Part shown: piece by piece, positions 62,001 through 64,000 of the stretch
Layout of the letters: every line of letters starts with the position of its first letter
Numbering within the stretch: the stretch's first letter is position 1
Origin: Omphiscola glabra
Lineage: Eukaryota; Mollusca; Gastropoda; Lymnaeidae
Length of the DNA: 64,000 bases
Reading direction: 5' to 3'
Assembly: GCA_964017045.1 (NCBI GenBank)
Contig: OZ024794.1
Location: forward strand, 21,377,316 to 21,441,315
Made by a program: the position numbers and the translations under genes
Notes under the pieces: model-generated
The model's input: only the letters and a program-made list of their open reading frames with translations
What the model was told of the DNA's origin: nothing
Database searches by the model: none

Positions 62001-63106
62001 GAATTATACCTACAAAGTGGTGGAAACACAGAAGATGTCGTTAATCCTGATAATCCCATGGTCTGCCATATTATTAGCGGGCACCACAAAAACCGCGTGT
62101 GAACATTTCGATGTTTGCTGACACCCGTGCTATTAAGTAGACCATGTTTGCTGACACCCATGTCTCATTAAGAAGACCTTCTTATTCAATTTATACACTA
62201 AAATTAGTACCGAAAGATATAAAAAAATTCTCTTGTTTCCCAGTTTGTGCGATTTTACCAATGTGCTCCCCCAGCGATTACCAAATTTAAATGATCACTA
62301 ATAACGTCATTTTTGTCACCAAAGGAGTTCATTTATGGCCTTTTTCTACGCTAGAGAAATATTGTAGATGTCTTTTGTTTAAATTGTTAACATTGTAAAA
62401 TGCTGTATTGGTTTATATATATTTATTTATCATAATTTATGTGCTGAAAATGAATATGTATAATTTAATCAAAAACTTGTCCAATTATTTGGATCAATAA
62501 AGAATCTTATCAATCAAACAATTTCAAGCAGAGTAGGAACAGATTCTGGGATATGGAGCACTTGGGACAGCTAGTACCAATTTCCCTTTACCGGTATATG
62601 AATCACATTTAAAAATACGTGTATTAAAAAAATAAATAATAATAATACAATGAAAACATTTCGAAAGATTATCTCCCTTTAAGTACTGTTTCCTAGTTTT
62701 TAATTAATTAAAAAAATGTTGTTTTAAAAAATGTTTATTATAAAAAATCTAATCTAATTAGTCCAATTTTATTTTCTTCTTTAGTTTATTAACTAGTCAA
62801 ACATCTGGCATAGTAACCTGCTCGGCTCTGAAAAAACGCTACCGATCTATTTTGATATCAGGGGACTCAACTCAGGAAGTTCCTTCGTCTGACGACACCA
62901 TCACGTTCGTTTATCTGAAGGGCACTTTTGAGATACTGCTCAGCAGGTTAGTCCAGCGGAGTGGTCACTTTATGCCTCCGACTTTGCTACAGTCGCAGCT
63001 TGATGCACTGGAAGAACCAGATGACACCGAAAATCATATAACGGTCAGCGTTGACAGGACGGTGGCTGACATAGTGCAGTGCATTATTCGTCAACTGAGC
63101 TTGTGA
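47073..63106 (+). CDS. IDNK: Gluconokinase (IDNK/GntK type), five exons, 174 aa
   Basis: Exons are 47073-47113, 57229-57259, 61144-61230, 61717-61760 and 62785-63106; all introns are GT-AG and the 525 coding bases close on TGA at 63104-63106. The protein starts MKIIIVMGVCGSGKTS: a phosphate-binding loop (G8 to T15) split between exons 1 and 2. DADEFHSEENKQKM (31-44) and GIPLTDEDRLPWL match the gluconate-binding and lid regions of the family. VTCSALKKRYR (78-88) and GHFMPPTLLQSQLDALEEP (128-146) are hallmark blocks. It should phosphorylate D-gluconate to 6-phosphogluconate with ATP, in the cytosol, feeding the pentose phosphate pathway. Human IDNK is 187 residues as I recall, so this is near full length. 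Exon 2 is only 31 nt. No catalytic residue appears missing. Confidence 0.93.
47313..51318. mobile_element. Long hAT-like non-autonomous element, 4.0 kb, with nested LINE
   Basis: The ends CAGTGTTTCTTTCAG and CTGAAAGAAACACTG are perfect 15-bp inverted repeats. The flanks ggtctgct at 47305-47312 and 51319-51326 are an exact 8-bp target duplication, typical of hAT. Just inside both ends are mirrored tracts (gggggcactgccccccc, then cgggggaaaat), extending the inverted repeats. The interior is AT-rich and shows no transposase. A LINE fragment interrupts it at about 49331-50672. A diverged uninterrupted copy is at 58056-60936. Confidence 0.88.
49338..50672 (-). mobile_element. LINE reverse transcriptase remnant nested in the hAT-like element
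   Basis: On the minus strand the frames read, in order, QLYLDYKSGYDSIDRKYM (near 50420-50355), TMDNYKSRIKVQREY and INLGLRQGNP (near 50300-50210), an AYTDDIALLG version of the catalytic YADD box (near 50090-50065), FKYLVVTINKQEEIQSEV, the C-terminal NRSYFNLQKLL helix, and RGRRLTGRPRLRWIDDVEK (near 49510-49450). This is the conserved order of a non-LTR retrotransposon palm, thumb and C-terminus. Frameshifts and the altered active-site box show it is inactive. It is 5'-truncated near 50470; the 50550-50672 part ending in gaagaagaaa may be a separate short repeat. Confidence 0.8.
52255..52840 (-). mobile_element. 5'-truncated LINE 3' end (CR1/L2-like) with (TAAT)n tail
   Basis: The minus strand encodes YGERSFSYCAPKQWNSLPLH, then IRNISTITAFKTALKAHL (near 52680-52555), the usual C-terminus of CR1/L2/Rex-like ORF2 proteins, ending at a stop near 52540. 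An earlier in-frame stop marks decay. The 3' region ends gcgctatataagacaacaaa and then (TAA)n, matching the tail at 32960-33100. Confidence 0.7.
52991..53206 (-). CDS. Unrecognised 71-codon open frame
   Basis: The frame has a non-repetitive, charged composition (ESENELKENITELVEELKPP, then GGPVRIFFSSPVDEVKFID). It lies in gluconokinase intron 1 on the opposite strand. I do not recognise it. It could be a transposon protein fragment or a chance open frame. Confidence 0.15.
   Translation of the reverse strand: MLLTRACESENELKENITELVEELKPPKAFKANYNECAKGGPVRIFFSSPVDEVKFIDNSNVEIKEASKIS
53556..53940. repeat. 37-bp minisatellite, about ten copies
   Basis: The unit ccaggccatagctttcccac plus caccaatgacaatacaa repeats at a 37-bp spacing (for example 53711 and 53748). 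Some units lack the middle part, leaving a 22-bp short form. Open frames over it on the minus strand (WPGCIVIGGGK type) are by-products of the repeat, not a protein. Confidence 0.9.
54289..54298. promoter_or_regulatory. Second GTCACGTGAC E-box, intronic
   Basis: The decamer is identical to the one in the shared promoter and follows a run of about 18 T. Its function is doubtful because it stands alone in transposon-rich intron DNA. Confidence 0.25.
54735..54997. mobile_element. Truncated relative of the foldback MITE
   Basis: It shares gtaccagaa-tgagaggttg, tttgtaagac, gacatccgaatagcatta and acacgcagcgcc with 24759-25201. The left arm begins cgaagtggct, matching the far end of the other copy. 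The right arm stops after about 50 bp, so only one arm and the centre remain. Confidence 0.7.
55150..55310 (+). repeat. Dispersed repeat shared with 57598-57725
   Basis: The blocks gtagccaccaatatca, gatgccaaattcatc, aatttgaaata and acagattgc, then a T-rich tract and ttttatttt-aaacag, occur in the same order in both places. Nature unknown; non-coding. Confidence 0.6.
55950..56250 (-). mobile_element. Reverse transcriptase fragment of a Penelope-like retroelement
   Basis: The minus-strand frame includes THIDLLFSTSHPKSCRDNIP followed by FSRLLRLGRLC and HKALERIAFSR. In Penelope-like reverse transcriptases the block YLxxxSxHPxxxxxxIPxSxxLRxxRxC is followed by a similar RGYP helix. The frame is open but short and lacks catalytic aspartates, so it is a fragment. 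DIRS-type elements are an alternative. Confidence 0.5.
56430..57110 (+). repeat. 17-bp minisatellite, about 38 units, with higher-order structure
   Basis: The unit tctcatttgtattgccc repeats at 17 bp. Variants (ctcattagtattgctg, tccttccatttg) are ordered into dimers and trimers towards the right. Two flanking non-repetitive modules recur: cgcgtcgaccgg/ggactgccgcctc before (near 56398 and 56655) and ccctagatacctgcttactt after (near 56606 and 57110). The array is therefore itself part of a larger duplicated unit. The period is not a multiple of three, so all three frames encode the same rotating HLYCPLICIALSFVLPS peptide; this is not a gene. Confidence 0.9.
57518..57593. repeat. Imperfect inverted repeat, 18-bp arms
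   Basis: ctctctccacgccgctgg near 57522-57541 is the reverse complement of ccagtggcgtggagagag near 57573-57591 with one mismatch. The loop is about 34 nt. The CAGTGGCGTGG core resembles hAT termini, so it may be two facing ends. Confidence 0.6.
58056..60936. mobile_element. Second member of the long hAT-like family, 2.9 kb, uninterrupted
   Basis: The ends cagggtttctttcag and ctgaaagaaacactg match those at 47313-51318. The interior is collinear with that copy, including gtgcctttaa-c-attacaatt, tcaatcaactgaatattg, cactggtcgcc/cactgggcgcc-taatgcctcc and the ggggacaagattcat block near 60698, with substantial divergence. Flanking octamers (acccttgc, attgatca) do not match. No transposase was seen. 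Confidence 0.8.
61433..61612. mobile_element. SPIN-like hAT MITE, 180 bp
   Basis: It begins near cggctgttctcaacctgtgg with gtcgcgacccctttgggggt just inside, and ends gggtcgcggcat, then ggttgagaaccactg. Internal caggggtcgtctaagaccac and cggaaaacacata, and gaggaactgtattaaagggt, also match what I recall of SPIN/OC-type hAT non-autonomous consensus elements. The left terminal bases are damaged and no target duplication is visible. It sits in gluconokinase intron 3 (61231-61716). Confidence 0.75.
61895..62165 (+). repeat. Short local tandem repeats in gluconokinase intron 4
   Basis: Three imperfect copies of about 50-55 bp contain gtggtggaaacacagaagat and gtagaattataacta (61895-62040). Two copies of about 41 bp contain tgtttgctgacaccc and attaag-agacc (62112-62178). 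Non-coding. Confidence 0.65.
62330..62520 (+). mobile_element. Possible LINE 3' tail
   Basis: The stretch ends ggatcaataaagaatcttat followed by caatcaaa, a form common at the 3' ends of CR1/L2-like LINEs. No coding part adjoins it, so the call is weak. It lies in gluconokinase intron 4 (61761-62784). Confidence 0.3.
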
Positions 63107-63460
63107 GGCATACCGACAGTCCACAACTTGCATCATAATGTAGCAAAAAATAGAGATTTGGTAACAGCGGAAAATCAGTCCGTTGTGTGAATGTTGTTGG
63201 CCTGACTAGAAGAGCACATGGAGAAATATTCAGGCATGCGTGTTCACATTGTTGTGTGTATATTGGTACAGCATATAACATATAAATGTAATTAGCCCTT
63301 ATATGTTAAATACGCCTACAGTGTTAATTGCTCAGAAAATAACTTAAAATATTTTTTTTATAATTCTATATCAACTGACATTCAGATTTAATTCGACAGT
63401 AAATAATATATTTAAATTCTCCATTGTCATTGTTATAATGTTATATATACTGTATATAAA
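63107..63460 (+). other. Gluconokinase 3' UTR and flank
   Basis: No canonical AATAAA signal was seen close behind the stop. No other feature was identified before the LINE remnant begins. Confidence 0.4.
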
Positions 63461-63469
63461 ATGGCGTAC

Positions 63470-64000
63470 GAGGCTGTTCCTGGACTGGCAGTCTCGTCTT
63501 ACCTTCTCGTTGTAGGATAACTTTGACTTCTGGTTAACCTTGGTCTTGCACAATGCTCTTTTGTTGCAAGGGGTTCGTTTCGCACATAGTCTGCATGTTT
63601 TGCTCCCTCATGCACTGCTGATCGCCAGCTGAAACAGTGCTCATGTTGTGATCTCCTTTTCGCCGATTTCTATGAAGTTTCCCTCGTGTTCCTTTTGCGC
63701 ACATGCTTAAAGCGCGGCTACCGCCGTCCAGTAAGTTCTGCCCCCCTTCTGTCAACTCTCAATACATCAGATCCTTTGAAATACAGCCTTCCTCCACTCT
63801 CTTTACATGGCCTAACCAGCGAAGGCGCCTCTTGCTAAGAGCGGAGAATCTGCTACACATTTTGGCACGTTCCAAAACCTTTGTGCAGTGTTAGCCATTT
63901 TGTCCAGCCATCGAATTCTCAAAATGTGACGGACGCAGAAATTTGTGGTGGAAGCTGTTGAATTTACACTCATGATTGTCATATGTGGTCCACACTTCAC
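63470..64000 (-). mobile_element. LINE ORF2 C-terminal remnant
   Basis: Read on the minus strand across two frames, it gives CVRHILRIRWLDKMANT, then VLERAKMCSRFSALSKRRLR, WLGHVKRVEEG and ISKDLMY, the widespread C-terminal block of non-LTR retrotransposon polyproteins. Frameshifts and stops show it is dead. It continues past the right edge of the window. Confidence 0.75.

Overview
The window is animal nuclear DNA. It is AT-rich, its genes are interrupted by many GT-AG introns, and degenerate transposons, homopolymer runs and minisatellites are common. No CRISPR, prokaryotic operon or RNA gene was seen. Gene families and repeats fit an invertebrate bilaterian. A gastropod mollusc is my best guess, from the mix of hAT MITEs, Penelope-like and LINE remnants and a SPIN-like hAT, but this is not proven.

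Three protein-coding genes can be read exon by exon. (1) An 18-exon FERM-domain gene of the FRMD3/FRMD5 type lies on the minus strand, with its start at 46556 and stop at 17009. It encodes 624 residues: a complete FERM domain, a FERM-adjacent region, an acidic linker and a C-terminal membrane segment. (2) A SERF-like small charged gene lies on the plus strand (coding exons 9202-9325 and 11623-11740) and ends tail-to-tail with the FERM gene near 13860-13910. (3) A five-exon gluconokinase (IDNK/GntK type, 174 residues) lies on the plus strand from 47073 to 63106. It starts head-to-head with the FERM gene across a 516-bp shared promoter that holds a perfect GTCACGTGAC E-box and a YY1-like AAGATGGCG site.

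The largest structural feature is a near-identical direct duplication: 1-7241 equals 17491-24729. This is what a tandem duplication of a roughly 17.49-kb unit (7242-24729) gives when the window opens inside the first copy. It duplicates FERM-gene exons 14-17 inside the window (and probably exon 18 plus the SERF-like gene to the left). The right breakpoint is about 30 bp from a 443-bp foldback element with an exact 9-bp target duplication.

Region by region: 1-7241, headless 3' copy of FERM-gene exons; 7242-13870, SERF-like gene with a hAT MITE and an internal 357-bp tandem repeat; 13870-17008, converging 3' UTRs; 17009-46556, the intact FERM gene, whose introns carry several hAT-type MITEs, a Penelope-like remnant and a 1.2-kb CAGACC-ended transposon; 46557-47072, shared promoter; 47073-63106, gluconokinase, whose first two introns hold two members of one long hAT-like family (one 4.0 kb with a perfect 8-bp target duplication and a LINE nested in it), LINE and Penelope-like fragments, a 37-bp and a 17-bp minisatellite, and a SPIN-like MITE; 63470-64000, a LINE ORF2 remnant. 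I found no convincing undescribed molecular system. The duplication, the shared promoter and the nested transposons are the parts most worth following up.
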